From assembly GCA_002505405.1 (NCBI GenBank), contig DAVD01000030.1, positions 1-43,573 on the forward strand: a DNA stretch of 43,573 nt, in the 5' to 3' direction. Positions 33,838 to 42,284 of this stretch are shown in pieces; within the stretch, counting starts at the first letter, position 1; every line of letters begins with the position of its first letter. The stretch is from Candidatus Poseidonia alphae (GTDB taxonomy: Archaea > Thermoplasmatota > Poseidoniia > Poseidoniales > Poseidoniaceae). The notes under the pieces are model-generated. The model was not told the DNA's origin. It was given only the letters and a program-made list of their open reading frames with translations, and made no database searches. A program made the position numbers and the translations under genes.

Positions 33838-36363
33838 TCAAGAGGAGGTTTGGGTGATGGTTTGGTCAACACCGCAACCGGGGCAACCAACAACCGCAAG
33901 TTCAACGCCCACCGGCATATCGATTTCAAACACTGCATTGCATGCTGAACAGGTGTGACGGATGTTGACAGGCGCATCCGGCTGTTCCACTTCTTTCGGA
34001 GCGGGTTGAGGCTCGATGGCCGTGGCCGGCATCTGGATTTCCGAACGGGTCATCACAGGTTCAGCAGCAGGCGCTTCCGGTTCATGAATGGCGGCTGCTT
34101 TCTCCACTGGAACAGGAACGGGTTGAGTTACGGGCTCGGGTTCGTCGTCCATAAATGCTGCAAGTGCATCAACTGTGACTGCCGAAGTCGGGGTTGCAGT
34201 CTGCTCCATATCAAAGAGCGATGCTGCTTCTCGAGCCGCTTGACTGCTTCCTTGTGAGATCACTTCGGTTTGATATTGTGGAGGAGGAGCAAACGAAAGG
34301 TTCGGGTCAGCAGTACTAGCGGCGGTGCCGTAAATCGCTTCCATCTCTGCGGCCTTTGCATCGGCTACCAAATCGTCCTTGGATTTGATTTCTCCTTGGT
34401 CCAATCCAGCGATTTCTATGGCCTTCGCAAATAAGGGAAGTTTACGACGCTGAGCTACCATCCCAATTTGGCCATGCGCCTCGTCTTCATTGAGGCCTCG
34501 ACCGGTCAACATATCGACGGCAAGACGACGTTGCCAGGAACGGAACCCAAGAACGGAAACAGCTCCGGCTATACAGAGCAGAATCAGTACCATCATGACA
34601 GGCCCAGCAAAGCCTGCGCTGGATGATGGAGGGTCCACTTCTACTTTGAATGCAAACGAAGCCGTGTTGTTTGACGCATCAAATACCGTAATGACGATGT
34701 CTTGGACTCCTTCATCGTCGAAATTAATGTTGGGTTGAAGTCCCATCAGGTCTGCATCGTCTCGAGTATCTCCGTTACCGTCCGAATCCTTTAACGGATT
34801 CAAATCCCAGTGCACTCGCAAGGCAGTGTCCCTATCGTATGCATCACTGACTTCAATTTTGAAGGTGTAACTGTCACCTGCGGAAACTTTGGCTGGGAAG
34901 TCGGCCAAGAGCGATGTGTTGAATGTAGGGATGGTCGGATCGACGGAACGAATTGTAGCCGATGTGGTCGCAGTATTCCCTGCGGCGTCCGACACGACGA
35001 GCGCGAGTTCGTAAACTCCAATCTCATCCCAGAGCAATGGAAGGGTTGTTGCGTTTCCAAAGGGTACTCCATTAAGCGTCCAATCGCATGCTGCTACTGC
35101 ATCGTCGTCGGTACTGGAAAGGCAGTTCATCGAAATGCCAGCACCTCTGTCGACCTTCCAACCTCCAGAAATCGGTGTGCCGTTTGATGCAATACGAGCG
35201 GTTGGTTCTTCGGTATCAACAACGGTAACTGAGTGGTCAGAGAAGGCTTGCTCTCCGGTTGGAGAAGTGGACGTTACGGTGACCGTTTTGACACCGGGCG
35301 TGCCCCAAGAGGGAGATGCTGTGAACCCTGAGCCGTCAGCATCGTTTTTGAAATCCCCGTCGTTATCTTCGTCCACCGTATCATCAAAATCCCACTGCAA
35401 CGAAGCGATTTGTCCCAGACGGTTTGCTGTTGTTGAACCGTCAAGTAGAATGGATTCCCCTATGGATACCGTTGAATCGCTTGCGTCCGTAACGACCGGA
35501 GTCAACGGAGGTGCCAGTTCAATTCGTACCGACATGCGCAGGTCATCTGTGCCATTGCCTCCACCAAGAGGGACGTCTGTATTGTCAACAACCAAAAGCA
35601 ATTCTTCGCCGTCAAGATCATTGGGGACCATCCAGGTCACTGATTTTGGAACATCAACGCTCTGAAGGGCACCGCCGTCGATGTACTGGACACCTACTGC
35701 CCCTAATTCGTAGCGTTGATGCATCAGGCGTGTTTGCAAGTATACGTCTCCAATAAAGTCCAAGTCCCACGCTGAAACCACAACGGTTGTTCCCGCATCC
35801 AGGCGCAAATCATCACCCGATAAGAGGATGGAAAAATCGTTTTCACCTACGGCGACCAAGTCGTGGTAGGGCGTCCAATAGGCCTGTTCAAGAGAAGCAA
35901 CCGAGGCCGATACTTTGCTGCGTACGCCGCCCTGGTCACCGGCACTTGCATCACCATCATGAGCGAGATTGTCCAGAACCATGTACCAGTTTTTCGATTG
36001 GATGGAAGGAGGGACAGCCCAATGGAACTCATACCCGCCCAAAGCAAATTCTGTGGATGCTGGTTGTTCCATTGTCGAGCGGTAGGATTGTCCCAATTCA
36101 TAGGGCTGAATGGTGTTCTCATTGAAGAACAGAACATCCAGTGCATCGTCAAGGATAACGAGTTCGATTTCAAAGACATCTCCGGGGGTAAGAGCGCCCA
36201 AGTCCACGATAATACAGACGCCTGGGTCAATGTCTACCGTAGAGGCAAGGTTAGCAATGCTTTGTGTCAAACAGCCAGGACTGTCTCGTCCTTCAGTTGC
36301 AGATGTTGCCATTGGAACGCAGGCCGCTGATAGCAAAAGAAGGACCAAAACGAACGAGCGCAT
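33838..36363 (-). CDS. PKD-domain surface protein with cytosolic zinc ribbon
   Basis: Chosen start ATG 36363, 26 bases after the RNase Z stop, giving 841 residues that begin MRSFVLVLLLLSAACVPMAT, a clear signal. The longer open frame runs inside RNase Z and is rejected. The N-terminal 300 residues are of unknown beta type. Three PKD-like units follow, with motifs such as SLQWDFDDTVDEDNDGDF, CDWTLNGVPF and RVHWDLNPLKDSDGNGD, each ending in a V-T-V-x-D strand. A membrane helix lies at about 587-608. The cytosolic tail of about 230 residues has an acidic Pro/Ala-rich linker and ends in a zinc ribbon (C805/C808, C827/C830). Confidence 0.75.
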   Translation of the reverse strand: MRSFVLVLLLLSAACVPMATSATEGRDSPGCLTQSIANLASTVDIDPGVCIIVDLGALTPGDVFEIELVILDDALDVLFFNENTIQPYELGQSYRSTMEQPASTEFALGGYEFHWAVPPSIQSKNWYMVLDNLAHDGDASAGDQGGVRSKVSASVASLEQAYWTPYHDLVAVGENDFSILLSGDDLRLDAGTTVVVSAWDLDFIGDVYLQTRLMHQRYELGAVGVQYIDGGALQSVDVPKSVTWMVPNDLDGEELLLVVDNTDVPLGGGNGTDDLRMSVRIELAPPLTPVVTDASDSTVSIGESILLDGSTTANRLGQIASLQWDFDDTVDEDNDGDFKNDADGSGFTASPSWGTPGVKTVTVTSTSPTGEQAFSDHSVTVVDTEEPTARIASNGTPISGGWKVDRGAGISMNCLSSTDDDAVAACDWTLNGVPFGNATTLPLLWDEIGVYELALVVSDAAGNTATTSATIRSVDPTIPTFNTSLLADFPAKVSAGDSYTFKIEVSDAYDRDTALRVHWDLNPLKDSDGNGDTRDDADLMGLQPNINFDDEGVQDIVITVFDASNNTASFAFKVEVDPPSSSAGFAGPVMMVLILLCIAGAVSVLGFRSWQRRLAVDMLTGRGLNEDEAHGQIGMVAQRRKLPLFAKAIEIAGLDQGEIKSKDDLVADAKAAEMEAIYGTAASTADPNLSFAPPPQYQTEVISQGSSQAAREAASLFDMEQTATPTSAVTVDALAAFMDDEPEPVTQPVPVPVEKAAAIHEPEAPAAEPVMTRSEIQMPATAIEPQPAPKEVEQPDAPVNIRHTCSACNAVFEIDMPVGVELAVVGCPGCGVDQTITQTSS

Positions 36364-36388
36364 GAAACGAGGATGAGCGTTTTCCTCT

Positions 36389-37537
36389 TCAACGATTTGG
36401 TGACATGTTTCGCTTTGACCAGCCTTCTTGGGTGAACGTGAGGTGACTGACTGAGCCGTCCTCACCAATACGGAGCCGGTCACCATCGTTGAGGCAGACG
36501 ACATGAAGCGATGCATCTCCAATATCGATTTCATTTGATACCGTTTCAATATCTTTGATTCTGCTGCTGTAGTGGGTAAGGGCGAGGTGGTTGACCTTCA
36601 TCTTTTGAGCAGTTCGTACGGCCCCGGAAACGGTCGAATGGAGGTGTTCATCCGCTTTGTCGCTTTGAGCCTCAAGGAAGGTTGCTTCGTGAACGAGCAA
36701 GGTTGGTGTTGCCGTAGTGAGGAGTCCCGGAGCTCCCTCGGCAGTATCACCGGATAGAATAACGCTCAAGCCCGAGCCAGATTGGCCTCGAAATGAACTG
36801 GCATTGAGGCGATCCCCATTCTCAAGTGTGATGTCATCCCCACGAGCAAGACTCATTCGTTGCTGTTCAGTAAGGCGAAGTTCTGCCGCGCGGAGGCGGT
36901 CAAATTTCCCCCGCTTGCCAACTTGTTTGATGGCCCATGCGCATGAGGGGACGGAGTGGCGTGTTTGCAACGCCTCGATTTTGCACGAAGACCATCCGAT
37001 GGGTTGAGGCATGCTTTCCAAAGCTACGGCTTTGCCTGTTAGCGCATCGAGTTCGACCCAACGGTGCTCCGCCATGTCGCCAAGAACCCAACGGGTTGGG
37101 AACGAGAGCCCCGAGTCATTAGCACCCAGAGAATGCCAACTGCGCCATTGGCGTGCAAGTTCGGATGGCGGTGTGTCGGCCGGCAATTCGGAGCCACTGA
37201 GCAGAGCATCAAGTACCGGTTTGGAGCTCGGGCCGAGAATCAACAGAGGCGCTTCCCTGTGGTCAAGGCTCATGGTTTGCATCCAGGGAAGTGCACCCCA
37301 GGTATGGTCAAGGTGGCCGTGGGTAAAGAGCAATACGTCAACGTTTCCGGGTTTGAGCGTCGTTCCTTTTTCATGTTGTTTTAGCATCTTACGCTGATGA
37401 GAAAAACGACTTTGAAACCCTTCACCGCAATCGATAACGGCAATGCCGTCAGGGCATTTAACTGCACTTCCACTGACGTCCCGACGGTTGGTTGGGCGTG
37501 CCGAAGCAGTACCAAGAACGTGAACGTCAATACCCAT
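36389..37537 (-). CDS. rnz: Ribonuclease Z (tRNA 3' endonuclease), ELAC1-like
   Basis: A 382-residue metallo-beta-lactamase-fold protein. The zinc motif is T-H73-G-H75-L-D77-H78. Downstream metal and catalytic positions are in ILSGDTAEG, LLVHEATFLE and LALTHYSSR. The segment KRGKFDRLRAAELRLTEQQ matches the RNase Z region that follows the flexible arm (G-R-F-D-V-x-x-A-x-E-L). The enzyme cuts tRNA precursors just after the discriminator base. It is about 75 residues longer than usual, mostly before and after the arm. The TGAGGTGTT box before its ATG contains the PRC-barrel gene's stop, so the two are coupled. Confidence 0.9.
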   Translation of the reverse strand: MGIDVHVLGTASARPTNRRDVSGSAVKCPDGIAVIDCGEGFQSRFSHQRKMLKQHEKGTTLKPGNVDVLLFTHGHLDHTWGALPWMQTMSLDHREAPLLILGPSSKPVLDALLSGSELPADTPPSELARQWRSWHSLGANDSGLSFPTRWVLGDMAEHRWVELDALTGKAVALESMPQPIGWSSCKIEALQTRHSVPSCAWAIKQVGKRGKFDRLRAAELRLTEQQRMSLARGDDITLENGDRLNASSFRGQSGSGLSVILSGDTAEGAPGLLTTATPTLLVHEATFLEAQSDKADEHLHSTVSGAVRTAQKMKVNHLALTHYSSRIKDIETVSNEIDIGDASLHVVCLNDGDRLRIGEDGSVSHLTFTQEGWSKRNMSPNR

Positions 37538-37546
37538 CTTAACACC

Positions 37547-37786
37547 TCAAGAATTCATCGGTATTGGAGTCGGTGGAAACCAACGTAGCAACACCACTTC
37601 ATCGATTGCACGGACCCATCGCCAAGGAACCGCAACGTGCAACTTTCCTTCCACCAAATCCTCAGGCGTATCACAAACAAAGAGATGCGTACAATGGAGG
37701 GTATTGGTGTCGATGACTGCGTCGTAAACGGTACCGAGTTTCCTTCCAGTAGGCAAGTAGACTTCAAGGCCGGCCCAACGGGACAT
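37547..37786 (-). CDS. Small PRC-barrel domain protein
   Basis: Seventy-nine residues from ATG 37786, preceded by AGGAG at 8 bases. The beginning SRWAGLEVYLPTGRKLGTVYDAVID is the classic PRC-barrel start (x-x-G-x-x-V-x-x-x-x-G-x-x-x-G-x-V), and the end VAVPWRWVRAIDEVVLLR fits the last strands. PRC barrels in Archaea are small RNA- or protein-binding modules, often near RNA-processing genes. Coupling to RNase Z fits that. An ATG at 37813 would add nine residues ahead of the fold. A TATA-like ATAAAG at 37833-37838 points to a start near 37811. Confidence 0.8.
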   Translation of the reverse strand: MSRWAGLEVYLPTGRKLGTVYDAVIDTNTLHCTHLFVCDTPEDLVEGKLHVAVPWRWVRAIDEVVLLRWFPPTPIPMNS

Positions 37787-37889
37787 GACCTCTTCTCCTT
37801 GCACCATGGTCATCCACTACCGGCTAGGGTCAATAAAGCAACGGCTCAAGATGGTTACAATTAACCAAACATCAGCACTGCTGAATGCT

Positions 37890-38492
37890 TCACTTACCGC
37901 GGTTGAGGTTTGCTTTGAGCGAAGGACGCAACTTCTCTGCACCCTTACCCTTCTTGTGCAATCCACGTCCTCGCTTACCGGCAGAAGTCTTACCTCGGTA
38001 TGCACGTCCACGGTGGGCGGTCTTGCCGTTTGCACGGGAGAACACACCGAGTTGCTTGTCGTTAACGATAGCAGGGTGGTGTGTGTCGATCATGATCACT
38101 TCGAAGAACTTGTGCTTTCCGTCTTGGCCAACCCAGTACGAGTTGAGGACTTCCAGGTTAGGGAAGTGACGTGCAACACGCTCTTCTGCGATACGCTGCG
38201 TGTTCTTGGCCATGGTAATCTTGGAAATACCGGCCTTGGATGGCTTGCGCTTCATGTGAATCTTACCCTTACGAAGTCCACCTCGGCGGACACGGGTGCG
38301 GATGAGGACAACGCCTTGCTTTGCTTTGTAGCCCATTCGGCGGGCGGCGTCAAGGCGAGTTGGGCGTTCGATGCGGCAATTGACCGGCTCGCGGCGCCAT
38401 TGGGCCATGCGAGTCTGCCGGTACATGTGGGGCAGTGCATCCTTTGGACGCTTCCAAGTTGAACGAACATGTTGGTACAAACCTTGAGTCAT
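37890..38492 (-). CDS. rpl15e: Large-subunit ribosomal protein L15e
   Basis: A 200-residue basic protein matching archaeal/eukaryotic eL15. Features include TWKRPKDALPHMYRQTRMAQ, RLDAARRMGYKAKQGVVL, RVRRGGLRKGK and the C-terminal K-x-R-P-S-L-K-A-N. It binds 23S rRNA. Three starts lie together (GTG 38501, ATG 38495, ATG 38492). The last gives the best spacing to AGGTGG. A TATA-like CATAAAGG (38536-38543) lies upstream, so it probably has its own promoter. A 103-base gap separates it from the PRC-barrel gene. Confidence 0.96.
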   Translation of the reverse strand: MTQGLYQHVRSTWKRPKDALPHMYRQTRMAQWRREPVNCRIERPTRLDAARRMGYKAKQGVVLIRTRVRRGGLRKGKIHMKRKPSKAGISKITMAKNTQRIAEERVARHFPNLEVLNSYWVGQDGKHKFFEVIMIDTHHPAIVNDKQLGVFSRANGKTAHRGRAYRGKTSAGKRGRGLHKKGKGAEKLRPSLKANLNRGK

Positions 38493-38535
38493 CATAACCA
38501 CCTACGCTTCTCAGCATCCTGCGGACAAAACTCCC

Positions 38536-38543
38536 CTTTATGA
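38536..38543 (-). promoter_or_regulatory. Possible TATA box of rpl15e
   Basis: Minus-strand CATAAAGG about 45 bases before the chosen ATG. It would give a leader of about 22 bases that includes the AGGTGG ribosome site. Found by eye only. Confidence 0.3.
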
Positions 38544-38566
38544 GTCTGCCCACGCGATGAAGAGAA

Positions 38567-38944
38567 CTATGCCTTCCAAACGGGTAGGCCTTCGGCTTGG
38601 ATTCCACGCCATCCGCCCCACAGCGATGATACATTCGTCCATCCCATGTCCTGCAACGACTTCGCCGCTAATGCGCTCCGGTATCCCCCACCGCAATACA
38701 AGACTACACGAGCATCATCGGGGATGTCCTGTTTCTCAATATCCCGCTCAAGCACACCTTTTCCAATGTGAACCGCCCCCTCCAAGTGGCCAGCTTCGAA
38801 TTCATAACGTTCCCGAACATCAACGACCAGAAGCGGCTGACCATCGGACAGCATGTGCTTCAATTCTTCAGTATTGCATTCAGGAATTGATTCTCTTGCC
38901 GCTTCCACGATGGCTAAGAAGCGAGGGGCATGTTGTTTCGCCAT
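38567..38944 (-). CDS. Single-domain rhodanese-like sulfurtransferase
   Basis: A 125-residue protein with the rhodanese fold signature: VVDVRERYEFEAGHLEGAVH, then the active-site loop YC84GGGYRS, then GGWRGIQAEGLPVW at the end. The catalytic Cys carries a persulfide. Single-domain members supply sulfur for tRNA thiolation, cofactor synthesis or detoxification. Which of these applies is not visible. The ATG follows GGGGAGGAC. It is divergent from the methyltransferase gene with a 50-base gap, and upstream of rpl15e on the same strand. Confidence 0.9.
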   Translation of the reverse strand: MAKQHAPRFLAIVEAARESIPECNTEELKHMLSDGQPLLVVDVRERYEFEAGHLEGAVHIGKGVLERDIEKQDIPDDARVVLYCGGGYRSALAAKSLQDMGWTNVSSLWGGWRGIQAEGLPVWKA

Positions 38945-38994
38945 GTCCTCCCCAGAAGGGTTAGCCTCTTGAGCATCCCGCTCCAGCCCAAGAC

Positions 38995-39705
38995 ATGGCT
39001 GGCCAAATCACCGGATTGACCGCGGTCATGGACGCCTTGAACAGTGGAGTCGCCATCGACAGGGTCCTGGTTGACCGTGAACACGACACTACGGAACTGC
39101 GGGCCCTGTGTGAAACCTTGGACGTGCCGCTTGATGAAGGTTCAACCAACGACCTCTGGAGAATGTCGGCAGATGGAGGCCAAATCGCCCTCGCATTGAC
39201 GGGCCGACCCCAGCACAACACACTGGAAGAAGTCATGAGTGCCGGTGGGTGTGTTTGGCTCTTTGACGGCGTTGAGTATTCAACAAACCTGGGATTCACC
39301 ATCAGAACCGCTGAAGTTTCTGGAGCAGATGCTGTGCTGCTTAACGTCGTTAAAACGCATGAGGAACGCCGCACCATCCGCCGCGCAAGCATGCGAGCCG
39401 ACCGATTTATCCCTGTCATTTACACCACGACCGAAGAACTGCTCGTCAGCGCAAAAGAGAACGGTTTTCGGATCGTTGCTGCTGAAGACATCGGCACGCA
39501 CGGACCGTGGGACGAGGACTTGACTGGAAACGTGCTGCTGGTTGTGGGCGCAGAACGGCATGGCGTGAGTCAAGAGGTCTTGGACGCAAGTGATGCTGTG
39601 GTCAAACTGCCCATGGCCGGTTTCGTTCCATCTTACAACCTTCAAGTTGCAGTCAGTGTTTTGGCGGTTGAAGCCCTCCATCAGCGACAAATTCGGGAAA
39701 ACTGA
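38995..39705 (+). CDS. SpoU/TrmH-family RNA 2'-O-methyltransferase
   Basis: A 236-residue SPOUT enzyme with all three family motifs. Motif 1 is DGVEYSTNLGFTIRTAE (Asn98, catalytic-type Arg104). Motif 2 is VVGAERHGVS (about 183-192). Motif 3 is LPMAGFVPSYNLQVAVS (about 205-221), where Tyr replaces the usual Leu after Ser. It uses S-adenosylmethionine bound in a trefoil knot to methylate a ribose in tRNA or rRNA. The N-terminal 75 residues look like the small L30-type substrate-binding domain. The exact target cannot be predicted. Confidence 0.9.
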   Translation: MAGQITGLTAVMDALNSGVAIDRVLVDREHDTTELRALCETLDVPLDEGSTNDLWRMSADGGQIALALTGRPQHNTLEEVMSAGGCVWLFDGVEYSTNLGFTIRTAEVSGADAVLLNVVKTHEERRTIRRASMRADRFIPVIYTTTEELLVSAKENGFRIVAAEDIGTHGPWDEDLTGNVLLVVGAERHGVSQEVLDASDAVVKLPMAGFVPSYNLQVAVSVLAVEALHQRQIREN

Positions 39706-39732
39706 ATTAAAGCAAGGGTGCTTCGGTGAGTC

Positions 39733-40593
39733 ATGGGATTCTTCGCAACCATCGGACGCGGCTGGCAAATGAGCAAATTGAGCATGAGTGTGGTCAAAAA
39801 AGACCCCGAACTCATGGTCTACATGATCATCTCCGGTGTGCTGAGCATGGCCGCATTTGTTGCTATAGCCATTCCACAAATCATGGAAATGTCTTGGGCC
39901 CTCGACGCAGAAGGTGCCGCTACCCCGGCTTATCTTGGATTCACCTTTGTCGGCTACATGCTCGTCAGCATCATCGTCGTGTTTTGGAATTGTGCTATTG
40001 TCGCCAATGCCAACATTCGTCTTTCAGGCGGAGACCCTTCGTTTTCCGATGGATTCAGAGCTGCTTTGAGCCGCCTACCCATCATCATTCTATGGGGTAT
40101 TATCGCCGGAACCGTTGGACTTCTGCTCAAGATGCTCGAAGGAGCCGCTCGCAGCAGTGATAATGATGCTATGAAAGTCCTTGCAACCATTGTCCACCTC
40201 ATCGGCGGACTCGCATGGTTTGTGATGACCTTCTTCATGCTCCCGTACATGATCATCGAAGGCAAGAGCGTTGGAGAGAGCCTGAGTTCAAGCAAGGATA
40301 TGTTCTTCAAGACATGGGGAGAGCAAATCACCTCTGGACTTGGAATCGCCTTGATCGCTTTCTTGATAGGAATCCCAATCGTCATCATCACCCTTGCATT
40401 GACGGTTGCAATAGGCCCCATTGGCCTAATTTTTGGAGCCATCTGTATCGCTCTGTTGGTCGCCGCAGTCAATGCAGCAGAACAGGTTGCAGTCGTCGCC
40501 CTTTACCACTTCGGAACGACTGGCCAAATGCCTCAACTCTACCAAGATGCAGGCATGATGACCTACACCTTTGGAAACGCTGCTACCGTTTGA
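39733..40593 (+). CDS. Polytopic membrane protein, DUF6159-like
   Basis: A 286-residue protein with about six hydrophobic segments and the N-terminal pattern G-R-G-W-x-x-S-K-x-S-x-x-V-V-K-K-D-P-E-L, which I associate with the archaeal/bacterial DUF6159 family. The helix-loop YMIIEGKSVGESLSSSKDMF before the last helices fits the same group. The function of the family is unknown. A GGTGAG ribosome site lies just before ATG 39733, and the gene follows the methyltransferase by 27 bases on the same strand, so they are probably co-transcribed. It ends facing the next gene with a 9-base gap. Confidence 0.75.
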   Translation: MGFFATIGRGWQMSKLSMSVVKKDPELMVYMIISGVLSMAAFVAIAIPQIMEMSWALDAEGAATPAYLGFTFVGYMLVSIIVVFWNCAIVANANIRLSGGDPSFSDGFRAALSRLPIIILWGIIAGTVGLLLKMLEGAARSSDNDAMKVLATIVHLIGGLAWFVMTFFMLPYMIIEGKSVGESLSSSKDMFFKTWGEQITSGLGIALIAFLIGIPIVIITLALTVAIGPIGLIFGAICIALLVAAVNAAEQVAVVALYHFGTTGQMPQLYQDAGMMTYTFGNAATV

Positions 40594-40602
40594 GTTGAAC
40601 AC

Positions 40603-42072
40603 TCAACGGTCGAACCCTTCGTCCCGACGAAGTTGAAGTTGGCGTTGACATTCAAGGCGCACGCCCCTGTATTGAGACTCCATTCCTTTGAGGAGTACAG
40701 CTCTTGTCCGAGGGTGACGCTTGAAGGATGCAATCCAGACATAGGCCCTTCGGGATACAAAGCGCAATTCATGGTTGGTTTGACTCTCGATAAGGCAAAA
40801 CGCTTTGTCGGTCCCTACATTTGCTAGATGGGGCATCAACGATGTTCTTACGCTTCCTGACGATGAGTTAAACAGGTATTCCCATAGCCTAAAGTGGTCG
40901 AACGAAGGGTTCAGGATCGTGGCATTCAGCACCCCACGGTTCAGCCTGCTTCGGCCGAGTTGAAGTTGCTCAAATGCAAACGCCTCAAACCATGGGCCAT
41001 AGGTTTGCACCTCCATGAGAAACGATGGGAGTTGATGGGACCCAAGTTGGTTGAGAACGGTTTGCACCCGTTCATCCATGTTGCGGTAATTTGACAACCA
41101 AGCAAGCAACCTGGATTTGAATTCAAGTTGGTCCGATCCTTCGTATATCTGCTGACAACGGTCCAACAAGCGTTCCCGTGAATCGGGATACTCCATCAAG
41201 CGGAAAATTATTTCCCAAAAGGACGGTTCACCGTCTGGCTGAAGCAAGGGTAACCATGTATCCCACGCCTCTTTTTCATCAGCGGGTTGGAATTGTTGGA
41301 CCGCAAAAATAACGATTTCATCGCTCGGATGAACCATGAACCTTGGAAGGTGTTTGTTGTTGCCGTCTTGGTCGAGAAAGAGCAGCGACTCCAAGGCCCA
41401 GAGAACGTCCCTGTTGGTTGCGACAGATGCCGAGAGGATGCGCTCTGCGTGGAACTGTGTGCATTTCGGATGGTGATGCCTGTCCAAAAGGTCACGGCAA
41501 TGCATCCACCGTTGGTCGTCCATATGCGTGAAGAATTCAATCGCTGCTTCGTCGTTGGTAACCTCCTCTTGAAACAAATTTTGGAGGCGAGCACGTTCGG
41601 GGTTGTGGCCCATTGCATCGAACCTTCCCCCGGGGAAGGCTTTGGGATAGAGGGCTTTTCCAAGGGTCCGAGGAAGTTTGTTTAGAGGTGGGTGTTCAAC
41701 ACAAAACAATTGCAAAAGAGAAGCGACTAAATCCGTGTGGAGGAGGGTGGACCTCTCTCGCTCTTTGATTCCAGAAGAAGGGACGACGCACACGGATTTG
41801 CCGTTGACCATCACCGGGAGATGATGACGTGAAAAGCCGGTTTGACCGTCTCCGAAGTCCTGCTTCGCAGCTAGAACAGGAAAAATCGTCACCAGTTCGC
41901 CATTGACCTGCCGTTCTACAGCAAGATGTTTTGAAACCTTCCTGTGTTCCCAAAATGGACTTGTTTCGGTAATGGTGTTGCACCATTCAAGCGCTCGCTC
42001 GACCGCGCTTACGCGCTCTTTTGGCACACTGTGGGGAACGTGAACAGAACCGAACGGTGTAATCAGACCCAT
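40603..42072 (-). CDS. Helical protein of unknown function, possibly HEAT-like
   Basis: The open frame continues upstream to 42246, but a TATA box (TTTATATG, 42094-42101) lies inside that stretch. Its spacing predicts transcription starting at the ATG at 42072, so I take the protein to be 489 residues and leaderless. The first 170 residues are mixed alpha/beta. The rest is a row of amphipathic helices with regular W/L/F spacing (SFWEIIFRLMEYPDSRERLL, EFKSRLLAWLSNYRN, LRFVSRRAYVWIASFKRHP), reminiscent of HEAT-type repeats. No signal peptide or membrane helix is seen, so it is cytosolic. I do not recognise the family. Confidence 0.6.
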   Translation of the reverse strand: MGLITPFGSVHVPHSVPKERVSAVERALEWCNTITETSPFWEHRKVSKHLAVERQVNGELVTIFPVLAAKQDFGDGQTGFSRHHLPVMVNGKSVCVVPSSGIKERERSTLLHTDLVASLLQLFCVEHPPLNKLPRTLGKALYPKAFPGGRFDAMGHNPERARLQNLFQEEVTNDEAAIEFFTHMDDQRWMHCRDLLDRHHHPKCTQFHAERILSASVATNRDVLWALESLLFLDQDGNNKHLPRFMVHPSDEIVIFAVQQFQPADEKEAWDTWLPLLQPDGEPSFWEIIFRLMEYPDSRERLLDRCQQIYEGSDQLEFKSRLLAWLSNYRNMDERVQTVLNQLGSHQLPSFLMEVQTYGPWFEAFAFEQLQLGRSRLNRGVLNATILNPSFDHFRLWEYLFNSSSGSVRTSLMPHLANVGTDKAFCLIESQTNHELRFVSRRAYVWIASFKRHPRTRAVLLKGMESQYRGVRLECQRQLQLRRDEGFDR

Positions 42073-42093
42073 GCTCGCATAACCGTACAACCG

Positions 42094-42101
42094 CATATAA
42101 A
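42094..42101 (-). promoter_or_regulatory. TATA box for the 40603-42072 gene
   Basis: Minus-strand TTTATATG, a good archaeal TATA box, centred 26 bases before the ATG at 42072. This is the spacing expected if transcription begins at the start codon. Confidence 0.55.
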
Positions 42102-42284
42102 GAAACGAAAAGATGAATTCAATACCGTTCCGGATGAACCTGGGTCCGCTTCGGTACGAACAACCAAGAATGAGGTCAGTGCGATGTGCAACACCCCATC
42201 TTGTTTTAGGGGAGGGGGCGGACCGAACGCTGTTCTGGATGGACATGCTTGCCTTGCACTACCGTCCAATTGGAGAATAAAACG

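Noticed and set aside
36364..36549. Extension of the PKD protein by 62 residues
   Set aside because: It would overlap RNase Z coding sequence and place the signal peptide internally.
42073..42246. N-terminal extension of the gene ending at 40603
   Set aside because: It contains a good TATA box and shows no conserved-looking domain. The start at 42072 fits promoter spacing.
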